The notes beneath the pieces are model-generated. The model did not search any database. It was not told the DNA's origin and saw only the letters and a program-made list of their open reading frames with translations. This document shows, in pieces, positions 6,716 through 13,664 of a stretch of DNA of 13,664 bases. Origin of the DNA: Bacillota bacterium (GTDB lineage Bacteria > Bacillota > Desulfotomaculia > Desulfotomaculales > JAJYZD01); assembly GCA_021800315.1 (NCBI GenBank), contig JAJYZD010000085.1:1-13664 (forward strand), in the 5' to 3' direction. Within the stretch, counting starts at the first letter, position 1. Each line of letters begins with the position of its first letter. Made by a program: the position numbers and the translations under genes.

Positions 6716-8113
6716 TTGTCCGCCAAAAGCCCCGAATGGAAAAAGACGGGCGAACCGGCCCGACCGCAACAAATCCGCTCCCCTGATGCCGCCGGGAAAC
6801 AGTTGAGCCTGCTGGCACTACTCAGTATAGGACTGGGAGGAGCTATCGGTCCGGGCATTTTCGTGGCCATCGGTACGTCCATCCGCCTGGCCGGTCCGGC
6901 TGTTTTGGCCTTGTTGCTGGTCGGGGGACTGGTAACGGTCTTCGTCACCATGATGTTGGTCGAAATGACGGTAATCCAGTCCGCAGAAGGTTCCTGGAGC
7001 GTCTGGGCCGACCGTTACCTTGGCCGGTGGGCGGGTTTTCTGGCTGGCTGGCTGTACTGGACGGCCGGAGTTCTCATCATGACCACGGAGGTTGTGGCGG
7101 CGTCCCTTCTCACCATGTGGTGGCTGGCACAGTCCCCCCTGTGGTTGTTCAGCCTGATCTTTACGCTGCTGGTGACCGGCCTGAATTTCCTGGATGTCCG
7201 AACCCTGGGCGGCATAGAAGTCTGGTTTGCTTTCTTCAAAGTAGGCATCCTGGTCTTTTTCATCTTTTTGGGAGTAATGTTCATAGCCGGCAATCATCCT
7301 GGCATTCTCCCCTTCTGGAGCGGTAGGGATGCCACCGGTTTCTTCCCCGGCGGCTGGCAGGGTACGCTGGCCGCCCTGATTCTGGTCATGTACGCCTATG
7401 CGGGCATCCAAACAATCGGACCATCCATGGGCGACCTGAAGGATGCGCCAACCGACGCTCCCCGTGTCGTGCCTTTGCTCAATGGCCCCCTTTTGATCCT
7501 GTACCTGGCTGCCATAGCCGTTCTGATCAACATGGTCAGGTGGTCGAACGTATCGGTGAGCGGCAGCCCTTTTGTCGCCGCCTTTGCCAGCCTGCACCAA
7601 CCGGTGATCGGGGGTGTACTTAACGCCGCGATTCTGATCGCCGTTTTTTCGGCCCTGAATTCCATCATGTACGGGGTGTCAAGGATGCTGACCTCGTTGG
7701 CCGGACGGGGGGACGCCCCCCGTTTTCTGGCCCGTATCAACCGGCAGGGGGTACCGGTGCCGGCAGTAGCGGCTTCGGCAGCGTGTCTCCTTCTGGCGGT
7801 GGTAATGTCCTACCTCTTCCCCCGGGATATATTCATTTATGCGGCCAGTGCCGGCGGCGTTACCTCCATGCTCGGCTGGCTCATCCTCGGCATCACCCAT
7901 CTCGCCTTCCGCCGGCAGGAAAAGGAGCGGCTGAAACTGCGTTATCCCGGCTTCCCCTTCACCACCTGGGCCACGATGATCATCATCCTGGCGGCCCTGG
8001 CCGGCACCTTTCTCACTCCCCGGCAGACGGTAGGCATGTTCGTCAGCCTGCTCCTGCTCTGGCTATACCTGGGCATATATTATGCTTTCAGGCACGGGCG
8101 GAGCAAAACCTGA
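6716..8113 (+). CDS. APC-superfamily amino acid permease
   Basis: A secondary transporter of the inner membrane for amino acids or related amines; the substrate cannot be deduced. About 465 residues with roughly twelve hydrophobic segments, normal for the family. After a hydrophilic 30-residue N terminus, the first segment holds the glycine-rich motif GLGGAIGPGIF of the broken helix 1. VVPLLNGPL and YAYAGIQTIGPSMGDLKDAP correspond to the conserved helix 6 to loop region. ALNSIMYGVSRMLTSLAGRGDAP is the helix 8 to loop motif, and AASAGGVTSMLGWLILGI followed by FRR resembles the AAT subfamily. The TTG start at 6716 is preferred over the ATG at 6710 on ribosome-site spacing. The gene is divergent from cysE and possibly expressed alone, since a separate promoter precedes the next gene. 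Confidence 0.88.
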   Translation: MSAKSPEWKKTGEPARPQQIRSPDAAGKQLSLLALLSIGLGGAIGPGIFVAIGTSIRLAGPAVLALLLVGGLVTVFVTMMLVEMTVIQSAEGSWSVWADRYLGRWAGFLAGWLYWTAGVLIMTTEVVAASLLTMWWLAQSPLWLFSLIFTLLVTGLNFLDVRTLGGIEVWFAFFKVGILVFFIFLGVMFIAGNHPGILPFWSGRDATGFFPGGWQGTLAALILVMYAYAGIQTIGPSMGDLKDAPTDAPRVVPLLNGPLLILYLAAIAVLINMVRWSNVSVSGSPFVAAFASLHQPVIGGVLNAAILIAVFSALNSIMYGVSRMLTSLAGRGDAPRFLARINRQGVPVPAVAASAACLLLAVVMSYLFPRDIFIYAASAGGVTSMLGWLILGITHLAFRRQEKERLKLRYPGFPFTTWATMIIILAALAGTFLTPRQTVGMFVSLLLLWLYLGIYYAFRHGRSKT

Positions 8114-8166
8114 CACCTCCCATTTCCCTTTTTGCTTCCGGCTTGTCCGGGTCAGAACAACAAACC

Positions 8167-8196
8167 TTGCCTTTCGCTGGCATTATACGGTATAAT
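8167..8196 (+). promoter_or_regulatory. Promoter of the MgtC/DUF4010 gene
   Basis: TTGCCT (8167-8172), an 18-base spacer and a perfect TATAAT (8191-8196) lie in the 150-bp gap after the permease, giving a leader of about 60 bases. A weak hairpin around CCGG-CTTGT-CCGG (about 8143-8155) may partly end the permease transcript. Confidence 0.6.
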
Positions 8197-8263
8197 CCGA
8201 TAGCAGGAGTGCCTTCATACCAAGTCGGACCATCTATGCGGACTAACGCGGGGGTGACAACGA

Positions 8264-9532
8264 ATGACGGGACTTATCCATTGGCAGCATCTCCCGGTTT
8301 TACAGCAACTGCTTCTCTCCTTGGGGCTGGGACTGCTGCTGGGGTTGGAACGGCAGAAGGCCGCCAAGGAAATAGGGCTCCGAACATTTGCCTTCGCATC
8401 GCTGATCGGGACCCTTTCACGGATGGTGTCCCTATCCGTCAGTATGGTGGCTGTTGGTGTAATAGGGGTAATTATCCTGATTCTCAACCTGCATGTATTC
8501 GCAAAGCAGCAGGGAGCAGAAATAACCACATCGGCCGCACTGCTATTGGCGACAATTAATGGTATCCTAATAGCCATGGGGCATATCTTTATTCCTGTTA
8601 CGGTAACTATTCTAATTCTGCTTTTGTTATCACTCAAGGAGGAGTTGGCTGGATTTACAACCATTCTTACTAAAAGTGAGGTCAATGCCGCCATAACCTT
8701 CGGCATTTTGGCCTTTGTTATTTTACCCGTCCTGCCCTCGGGAACGGTTGATCCATGGGGTTTGATTGATTTACGTATCGTATGGTTGACAATCGTACTG
8801 CTCTCGGCCATAGCTTTCGCAAACTATATACTGCTGCGCATTTACGGTGCAAGGGGCTTTGCCTACACGGGTCTCCTGGGTGGAGTAATCAACAGTACGG
8901 TAACGGTAACTGAAATGGCTCTTAAAGCCAAGGCCGGCGAGGGTAATTTGAACTCTCTGGTCTTTTCCGGTATCATGCTAGCCAATGCGGCAATGTTTAT
9001 TAGAAACGTAATAATTCTTGCCATATTTGCACCGCAAGCACTCTATATTTCAGGCTTACCCTTCTTGGTCATGATCATCTTAAGCTTTATTCTAGCCTGG
9101 AAGAATAAACCTACGGAAAAAATATCTCCCTCTCCTATTGCCCTATCATCGCCTTTTTCCTTAAGGGTGGTGTTGTATTTTGGGGTGATATTTTTAGCAT
9201 TGACCGTCGTAGGCGGCCTCGCTCAACGTTTGATAGGAAATCTCGGCTTCTATGCTGTGAGCTTAACAGGGGGCACTGTGAGTAGTGCTTCGGCTATAGC
9301 AACCGCAGCTACTTTGGCCATGCACAAAAATATTACTGTTTCAACCGCAGCTGTTGGTGCCGTCTTAGCGTCTATCACCAGTTGTGCCGTCCATTTCCCC
9401 ATGGTCTGGCGCATCAATAAAGAGTCTGTCCTAATTAAGAGACTATTCTGGGCTACCGTACTTACCATTACCGTAGGTGTATTAGCTCTTTGGACGACTT
9501 TTATTATATCAACCGTTCGTATTTTAGGATAA
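8264..9532 (+). CDS. MgtC/SapB-type and DUF4010 domain membrane protein
   Basis: A 422-residue, very hydrophobic protein with about 11-13 membrane segments. The N-terminal third (about 15-130) has the MgtC/SapB pattern: LGLGLLLGLERQ, then GLRTFAFASLIGTLS. The remainder fits DUF4010, with PSGTVDPWGLIDLR, ANYILLRIYGARG, YTGLLGGVINSTVTVTEMAL and, near the C terminus, LTGGTVSSASAIATAATLA. Family members are integral membrane proteins of unknown biochemical function; MgtC itself is linked to magnesium limitation and ATP synthase control, which should not be transferred here. The ATG at 8264 follows GGGGTGA at good spacing. Composition is clearly AT-richer than the neighbours, suggesting a different history. 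It converges with the helicase-partner gene, 39 bases away, without a clear terminator. Confidence 0.85.
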   Translation: MTGLIHWQHLPVLQQLLLSLGLGLLLGLERQKAAKEIGLRTFAFASLIGTLSRMVSLSVSMVAVGVIGVIILILNLHVFAKQQGAEITTSAALLLATINGILIAMGHIFIPVTVTILILLLLSLKEELAGFTTILTKSEVNAAITFGILAFVILPVLPSGTVDPWGLIDLRIVWLTIVLLSAIAFANYILLRIYGARGFAYTGLLGGVINSTVTVTEMALKAKAGEGNLNSLVFSGIMLANAAMFIRNVIILAIFAPQALYISGLPFLVMIILSFILAWKNKPTEKISPSPIALSSPFSLRVVLYFGVIFLALTVVGGLAQRLIGNLGFYAVSLTGGTVSSASAIATAATLAMHKNITVSTAAVGAVLASITSCAVHFPMVWRINKESVLIKRLFWATVLTITVGVLALWTTFIISTVRILG

Positions 9533-9571
9533 ATGGTTCCCGGCGGATCTGGATGCGCACCCCCGGCCGAA

Positions 9572-11119
9572 TCAGGCACTCCCCCCTTTAACAATGCTCT
9601 TCCGGGGGAAATAGCCTTCTTTCTGCAAGACTGCCAACAGGGCGTCATACCGGCCGCGTTCGATGACCAGGTGGTTTTGGTCAAAACGCCCCTTGATATA
9701 AGGTTTCAATTTGCGGTTGGCCGCTATTTCGTCAGCTAGCTGTTCACCGTCACACTTCAACAGGAAAACATCCCAGAAGCTGACCCGGCCGTAAAGGTCG
9801 CCCCATTCCCTGATGGTAAACAACACGTTCTGGGGCAGGGGGTTCTTGCTGTGCTTTTCCAAAAACCCGATCATATCCGGCACGTGGCCGTCGCGGTCGA
9901 AAAACCGCAGGGCTGCCTCCCTGGTCAGGACGTAAGTGAAGGTTTGATCCATTTTCACCGGGTCGGCCACCATCTCCAACTGCCACCGCAAGGCTGGTTT
10001 AAGCCGCGGTGGGGCCAGAACCTCGAAATTGGGCTGGACCCAAAAGCCGTCCTCTTCCCCGGGAAGGGACGGAAACCGCCCCATCCGGTTCCGGGGTGAC
10101 CAAAAGCCGAAACGCACCAGCCTTTCTCCGTCCCGGGACCGTTCTTCCACCAGCAGGCCCGTATCCAGCATTATGTCCAGATAATACTCCGGTTCCGGTC
10201 CTTCGCAGGTGAAGGGATTGAGAAGCTTGTGGGCCGCCGCGGCCAGTTCCGCATAGGCATAGCAGTGATTTTCCTTCATTTCGAGAACCAATCGCGTTAG
10301 AGCCCTGATCTTGGCGTTAGGGCATGACTCAAGAAGGAAATTGGCGATATAATGGGTGGCCTTGGCAATCCTGTCCATTGGCTTTTCTTTTAGCCAGGAA
10401 AAAATGAGATCTGTTTGTACTCCCACCGTTTGTCCGTGGAAAATGACGGCTTTACTAAAGGAGGTGCAATAATTAAGAAGCAAAGAGAACCTGACGGTAT
10501 AATAATAATCGGCGGGGATGTCGGCCGTATTTTCCTTGAATTGCAGTATGTTAAGGATCTTGGGCAATACCCTCTTGGAGATGGTTCCCTTTTGCGTAAG
10601 TGCCAAGTCGTTCTTGTGGGCATAGGCCATAAATGTAAGGGCGTCCTCGAAAAAACCGCCGGAAAAGACGGCGGAGGAAGTGTCTGAAGCGGGCACGGCC
10701 TGCGGCAGCAGATTGCGGGCGAGCACGGCGGCGAGTTTTTCGGCCAGGTCTTCCGGCAGAAAGTGGTCACCCCAGGTGCCGTAGCCCGACGCGAAAACAA
10801 TACCCCTGGCGCTCATAGAAGCTATGGTTTCCTGGGGCCCGTCGTCACCCGTACTCTGCAGTAACCGTACCACCTCTGTCTTGGGCATGCCTTGCCGTCT
10901 CCCATTCCAAAGCAGCAGGGTCACGAGCGACAGTTCCCGTTCATTGAGTTTGGGGAGAAACCCGGCCAGGAAATCCTCGTCAAGCAGCTTTTGAACCAGA
11001 AACGCGGTTATGTTCGCCGCCCCGGCCCAGGAGGTCGCGTTACGGGGAAAGAGCCGGGCGGCGATCTTACGCACCTCCTTGGACGGCATATGCGCCAGAC
11101 AGTGGGAGAGATAACTCAT
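9572..11119 (-). CDS. XPB-helicase partner protein with Helicase_C_3 (XPB/Ssl2-like) domain
   Basis: A 515-residue soluble protein of unknown function that recurs next to bacterial XPB helicases; the mycobacterial neighbour of the XPB gene, Rv0862c, is of this type. It has no Walker A or DExH motif, so it is not a helicase. The N-terminal half is helical, with winged-helix-like stretches such as LALTQKGTISKRVLPKILNI (172-191). The C-terminal domain (about 358-465) starts with GFWVQPNFEVLAPP and contains FTYVLTREAALRFF and HSKNPLPQNVLFTIREWG. It aligns by eye with residues 17-123 of the helicase encoded just upstream. The last 40 residues (KGRFDQNHLVIERGRYDALL) are basic and aromatic. The ATG overlaps the helicase TGA as ATGA, so the two are translationally coupled and probably made in similar amounts. 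GGGAGG lies unusually close (2 bases) to this ATG. Confidence 0.82.
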   Translation of the reverse strand: MSYLSHCLAHMPSKEVRKIAARLFPRNATSWAGAANITAFLVQKLLDEDFLAGFLPKLNERELSLVTLLLWNGRRQGMPKTEVVRLLQSTGDDGPQETIASMSARGIVFASGYGTWGDHFLPEDLAEKLAAVLARNLLPQAVPASDTSSAVFSGGFFEDALTFMAYAHKNDLALTQKGTISKRVLPKILNILQFKENTADIPADYYYTVRFSLLLNYCTSFSKAVIFHGQTVGVQTDLIFSWLKEKPMDRIAKATHYIANFLLESCPNAKIRALTRLVLEMKENHCYAYAELAAAAHKLLNPFTCEGPEPEYYLDIMLDTGLLVEERSRDGERLVRFGFWSPRNRMGRFPSLPGEEDGFWVQPNFEVLAPPRLKPALRWQLEMVADPVKMDQTFTYVLTREAALRFFDRDGHVPDMIGFLEKHSKNPLPQNVLFTIREWGDLYGRVSFWDVFLLKCDGEQLADEIAANRKLKPYIKGRFDQNHLVIERGRYDALLAVLQKEGYFPRKSIVKGGSA

Positions 11120-12960
11120 CTCCTCCCACCCCCGCTGTTAACCACCAGCCGCAGATGGGGCACCCGCCCCGCCCCGGGACCGGTGATACCGGTCCCTTCA
11201 CCGGGAGCACCCGGCGGGCCGGGCTCCGCCGAACATGCAGCGTCAGGCAGCGGTTGGTCCAGTTCCTCCGGGGTTACGATCCGGTAGCGGTAGCCCTGCT
11301 CGGTCAGGAAGAGCTGCCGGTTCAAGGCGAATTCCTGTTCCCGGGTATCCTTCGAGACCAGGGTGTAGAAGAACGCCTGACCGCTGGCCTTGGGCCGCAG
11401 GATGCGCCCCAGTCGCTGGGCTTCCTCCTGGCGGGAGCCGAAGGTGCCGGAGATCTGGATGGCCACGTTCGCGTCCGGCAGGTCCACGGCGAAATTAGCC
11501 ACCTTGGAGACCACCAGCACCTTGATCTCACCTTTCTTGAACTTTTCATACAGTTGTTCCCTCTCCAGGTTGCCCACCTTACCGGTGATCAGCGGCGCGC
11601 CCAGTTGTTCGGCCACTTCGTCCAACTGCCGCAGATACTGACCGATGACGAGAACCTGGTCCTGGGCGTGCTTGGCCACCAGCCGCCGGATGATCGCCAT
11701 TTTGGCCGGGTTTTCCGAAGCGACCCGGAACTTGTCCTTCATCTCGGCCACCGCGTACTCCATCTTCGACCCCGCCGGCAGGGGCAGGCGCACCTCGGTG
11801 CACAGCGCCTGGGCTATCCAGCCCCGGTGCTCCAGGACCTTCCACGGTATGTCATATTTCTTCGGACCGATCAAGGTGAAGACATCCTCTTCCTTGCCGT
11901 CCTCCCGTACCAGGGTGGCGGTGAGGCCCATCCGGCGCCTGGCCTGCAGTTCCGAGGTTATCCGGAAGACCGGGGCCGGCAGCAGGTGGACCTCGTCGTA
12001 GATGATGAGACCCCAGTCCATGGAGTTGAACAGGGCGAAATGGGCGAAATCCCCGGTCTTGCTCTTCCGGGAGGTCAGGATCTGGTAGGTGGCCACGGTG
12101 ACCGGCTTGATGCTTTTGGTTTCCCCGCTGTACTCGCCCACGGCTTCCCGGGGCAGGTCGGTCTTTTCGTAAATCTCGCCGATCCACTGGCGGGCGGCGA
12201 TGATATTGGTGGTCAGGATCAGGGTCTGACATTGCAACCGGGCCATCGCTCCCAGGCCGAGGATGGTTTTTCCCGCGCCGCAGGGCAACACCAGCACCCC
12301 GCTCCCCCCGCGGGCGGAACCGCCGGCGTAAAAGACGTCCGCCGCGGCTTTCTGGTAGTCCCGCAGGCCGAAGGGCTGACCCGAGCGGGTGACCGGCAGC
12401 AGGGAAAAAGCAAGCCTGGCCCCCTCCACGTACCCGGCCAGATCCTCCACCGGAAAGCCCGCCTTGATCAGGACCTGCTTGGCCAAACCCCGGTGGCAGG
12501 GAGCGATCTCCAGGGAACCGTCCGGCGCCTGCCCGGTAATAAATGTCCCGGCTTCCTTGTGGCCCCTTATTTCCGCCAGGGCCGCCCGCTCACGCGAGGT
12601 CAGGAACAAACGCCCCCCGCGATCCACCAGTTGGACCAACCCGTAGCGCCCTATGTAATCCTGGATGTCCCGTGCCACGTTGGGCGGCAGGGAATACTTG
12701 CCGTAGCCGTTTAAGGTGTCCAGGATCTCTCCGGCCTTGACCCCGCTGGCCGCGGCGTTCCAGAGGGACAGAGGGCTTATGCGGTAGGTGTGGATGTGCT
12801 CGGGGCTCTTCTCCAGTTCGGCGAAGGTACCCAGGCGGTCGCGCGCCTCCTCGTAGAGGTGGTTGTGCACTTCCAGCAGGACCGTGCGGTCGCTCTGCAC
12901 AATCAGGGGATTTTGCGGGTTGTAACTCAGGGTCAATTCCCTCCTTCGTGGGAAAACCAT
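11116..12960 (-). CDS. XPB-type (ERCC3-like) superfamily 2 DNA helicase
   Basis: ATP-dependent DNA translocase/helicase related to eukaryotic and archaeal XPB and to Mycobacterium Rv0861c. From the ATG at 12960 it is 614 residues. An N-terminal clutch/damage-recognition-type domain spans 17-123 (PLIVQSDRTVLLEV, HTYRISPLSLWNAA). Helicase domain 1 has the Walker A PCGAGKT (226-232), DEVH box (322-325), TAT (347-349) and the XPB-specific RED motif (352-354, in TLVREDG). Helicase domain 2 ends with motif VI, QEEAQRLGRILR (511-522), then FFYTLVSKDTREQEF and a Pro/Gly-rich tail of about 45 residues. The frame is open to an ATG at 13065, but that would overlap the SDR gene. A strong AAGGAGGG (12939-12946) inside the first codons allows a later start at TTG 12936 or CTG 12930. 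Cellular role in bacteria is not settled; repair or transcription-linked unwinding is inference. Confidence 0.93.
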   Translation of the reverse strand: MVFPRRRELTLSYNPQNPLIVQSDRTVLLEVHNHLYEEARDRLGTFAELEKSPEHIHTYRISPLSLWNAAASGVKAGEILDTLNGYGKYSLPPNVARDIQDYIGRYGLVQLVDRGGRLFLTSRERAALAEIRGHKEAGTFITGQAPDGSLEIAPCHRGLAKQVLIKAGFPVEDLAGYVEGARLAFSLLPVTRSGQPFGLRDYQKAAADVFYAGGSARGGSGVLVLPCGAGKTILGLGAMARLQCQTLILTTNIIAARQWIGEIYEKTDLPREAVGEYSGETKSIKPVTVATYQILTSRKSKTGDFAHFALFNSMDWGLIIYDEVHLLPAPVFRITSELQARRRMGLTATLVREDGKEEDVFTLIGPKKYDIPWKVLEHRGWIAQALCTEVRLPLPAGSKMEYAVAEMKDKFRVASENPAKMAIIRRLVAKHAQDQVLVIGQYLRQLDEVAEQLGAPLITGKVGNLEREQLYEKFKKGEIKVLVVSKVANFAVDLPDANVAIQISGTFGSRQEEAQRLGRILRPKASGQAFFYTLVSKDTREQEFALNRQLFLTEQGYRYRIVTPEELDQPLPDAACSAEPGPPGAPGEGTGITGPGAGRVPHLRLVVNSGGGRR

Positions 12961-13018
12961 ACCTGTCTCTTTTCGACACCATTGGTCGCCGGCCCTGCCG
13001 GTTCGCTCCTTTCCGCGA

Positions 13019-13664
13019 TCAGGGAGACGGCGGCTGCCGGTAATGCCGGACCAACTCGGAGGCATAGACCGTCCCCACCGTGGCGGCGTTTTCGGCCAGC
13101 CAGCCGGAAAAGTGCGTCCGGCCCCGCGGTGGCTGCGCCGAGACCAGAAGGCCCGCCATCAGGCCGTCAATTTCGTCCCGGGTCAGCACCACGTCCTGCA
13201 CGACACGGCCCGCCAAACCGTAGAACCGCATGGCCAAACCGGGGTCCAGGTGGATGATGCGGGCCTTGCTTCCTATCCGCTTCCGGATAAGCCGGACCAG
13301 TTCGTCGAAGGTGAACGTCTCCGGGCCCACGGCATCGATAACCAGGTCTTCGGTGTCCAGGGCCGCCCGAACGGTTATCTCCGCCAGGTCCTCCACGTAG
13401 ACGGGCTGGATTTTGTACGCACCGGAACCGGGAACCGGGAACAGGGGAAACCGGCGTAGTGCCCAGGCGATGTTGTTGATGAGGATGTCCCCCCGGCCGA
13501 AAATCACGGTGGGGCGGACAATGGCGTACGACATCCTGCAGGAGGCGACTTCCTGCTCCAGCAGGGCCTTGCCCTTGAAATAGGGGAGTTTCGAGTCCGG
13601 GGAAGGGTTGGCTGTGCTGACCTGGACCCACCGCCGGACACCGGCCTTGGCGGCCGCCTTGATC
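13019..13664 (-). CDS. NAD(P)-dependent SDR/epimerase-like protein, 5' end outside the window
   Basis: An atypical short-chain dehydrogenase related to the NDUFA9-like/NmrA-type group. The visible 214 codons lack the N-terminal dinucleotide-binding glycine motif, which should lie beyond the window edge. Visible features are VRRWVQVSTANPSPD with the conserved Ser16, then Tyr28-x3-Lys32 (PYFKGKALLEQEV) as the catalytic pair of the extended SDR fold, followed by YAIVRPTVIFGRGDILINN and PVYVEDLAEITVRAAL, both typical of this group. The frame is open from 13664 through the ATG at 13534, so that ATG is internal. The substrate is unknown; related proteins bind NAD(P) as redox sensors, quinone-linked reductases or sugar epimerases. 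It ends 58 bases before the helicase start in the same direction, so the three genes may form an operon, though a functional link is not evident. Confidence 0.85.
   Translation of the reverse strand, partial: IKAAAKAGVRRWVQVSTANPSPDSKLPYFKGKALLEQEVASCRMSYAIVRPTVIFGRGDILINNIAWALRRFPLFPVPGSGAYKIQPVYVEDLAEITVRAALDTEDLVIDAVGPETFTFDELVRLIRKRIGSKARIIHLDPGLAMRFYGLAGRVVQDVVLTRDEIDGLMAGLLVSAQPPRGRTHFSGWLAENAATVGTVYASELVRHYRQPPSP

Noticed and set aside
9533..9571. Shared terminator between the convergent MgtC/DUF4010 and helicase-partner genes
   Set aside because: The 39-base gap has GC-rich words but no proper inverted repeat followed by a T run on either strand.
11155..12714. Plus-strand open frame of 519 codons opposite the helicase gene
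   Set aside because: It is the antisense shadow of a clearly real XPB helicase; the product is rich in Gln, His, Gly and Pro with no recognisable domain, as is usual for GC-rich antisense frames.

Overview
The window looks like chromosome from a fairly GC-rich, Gram-positive, probably spore-forming bacterium of the Clostridia (Peptococcaceae / Desulfotomaculum-Pelotomaculum-like). The reasons are an intact sigma-H gene, the Firmicute cluster cysE-cysS-mrnC-(thyX)-rlmB-yacP-sigH in its classical order, strong AGGAGG-type ribosome binding sites and many GTG/TTG starts. The taxonomic assignment is inference from gene content and order.

Layout. Bases 1-614 are the end of an integrated mobile element: the C-terminal half of a tyrosine recombinase runs toward the 3' end of a tRNA-Thr(UGU) gene on the minus strand, and a two-way terminator hairpin lies between them. 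The tRNA has its own good promoter. Next, all on the minus strand, comes sigH, with its own consensus promoter, a leader of about 300 nt and a terminator upstream that separates it from the operon before it. From 6319 down to 1808 lies a tightly packed six-gene unit, cysE-cysS-mrnC-thyX-rlmB-yacP, with genes overlapping or a few bases apart. It combines serine acetylation for cysteine synthesis, cysteinyl-tRNA synthesis, 23S rRNA maturation and methylation, a ribosome-associated RNase and thymidylate synthesis. A promoter is visible before cysE.

A non-coding gap of about 400 bp with one inverted repeat separates cysE from a divergent APC-type amino acid permease (plus strand). This is followed by a markedly AT-richer MgtC/DUF4010 membrane protein gene with its own promoter, probably acquired separately.

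The right end (minus strand) holds a likely operon: an NAD(P)-dependent SDR/epimerase-like protein (5' end outside the window), an XPB-type superfamily 2 helicase, and a 515-residue partner whose start overlaps the helicase stop (ATGA). The partner's C-terminal domain can be aligned by eye with the N-terminal domain of the helicase, recalling the paired clutch domains of XPB and p52 in eukaryotic TFIIH. This pair is the most interesting part of the window.

No CRISPR array, insertion sequence, rRNA or obvious toxin-antitoxin or defence cassette was seen.
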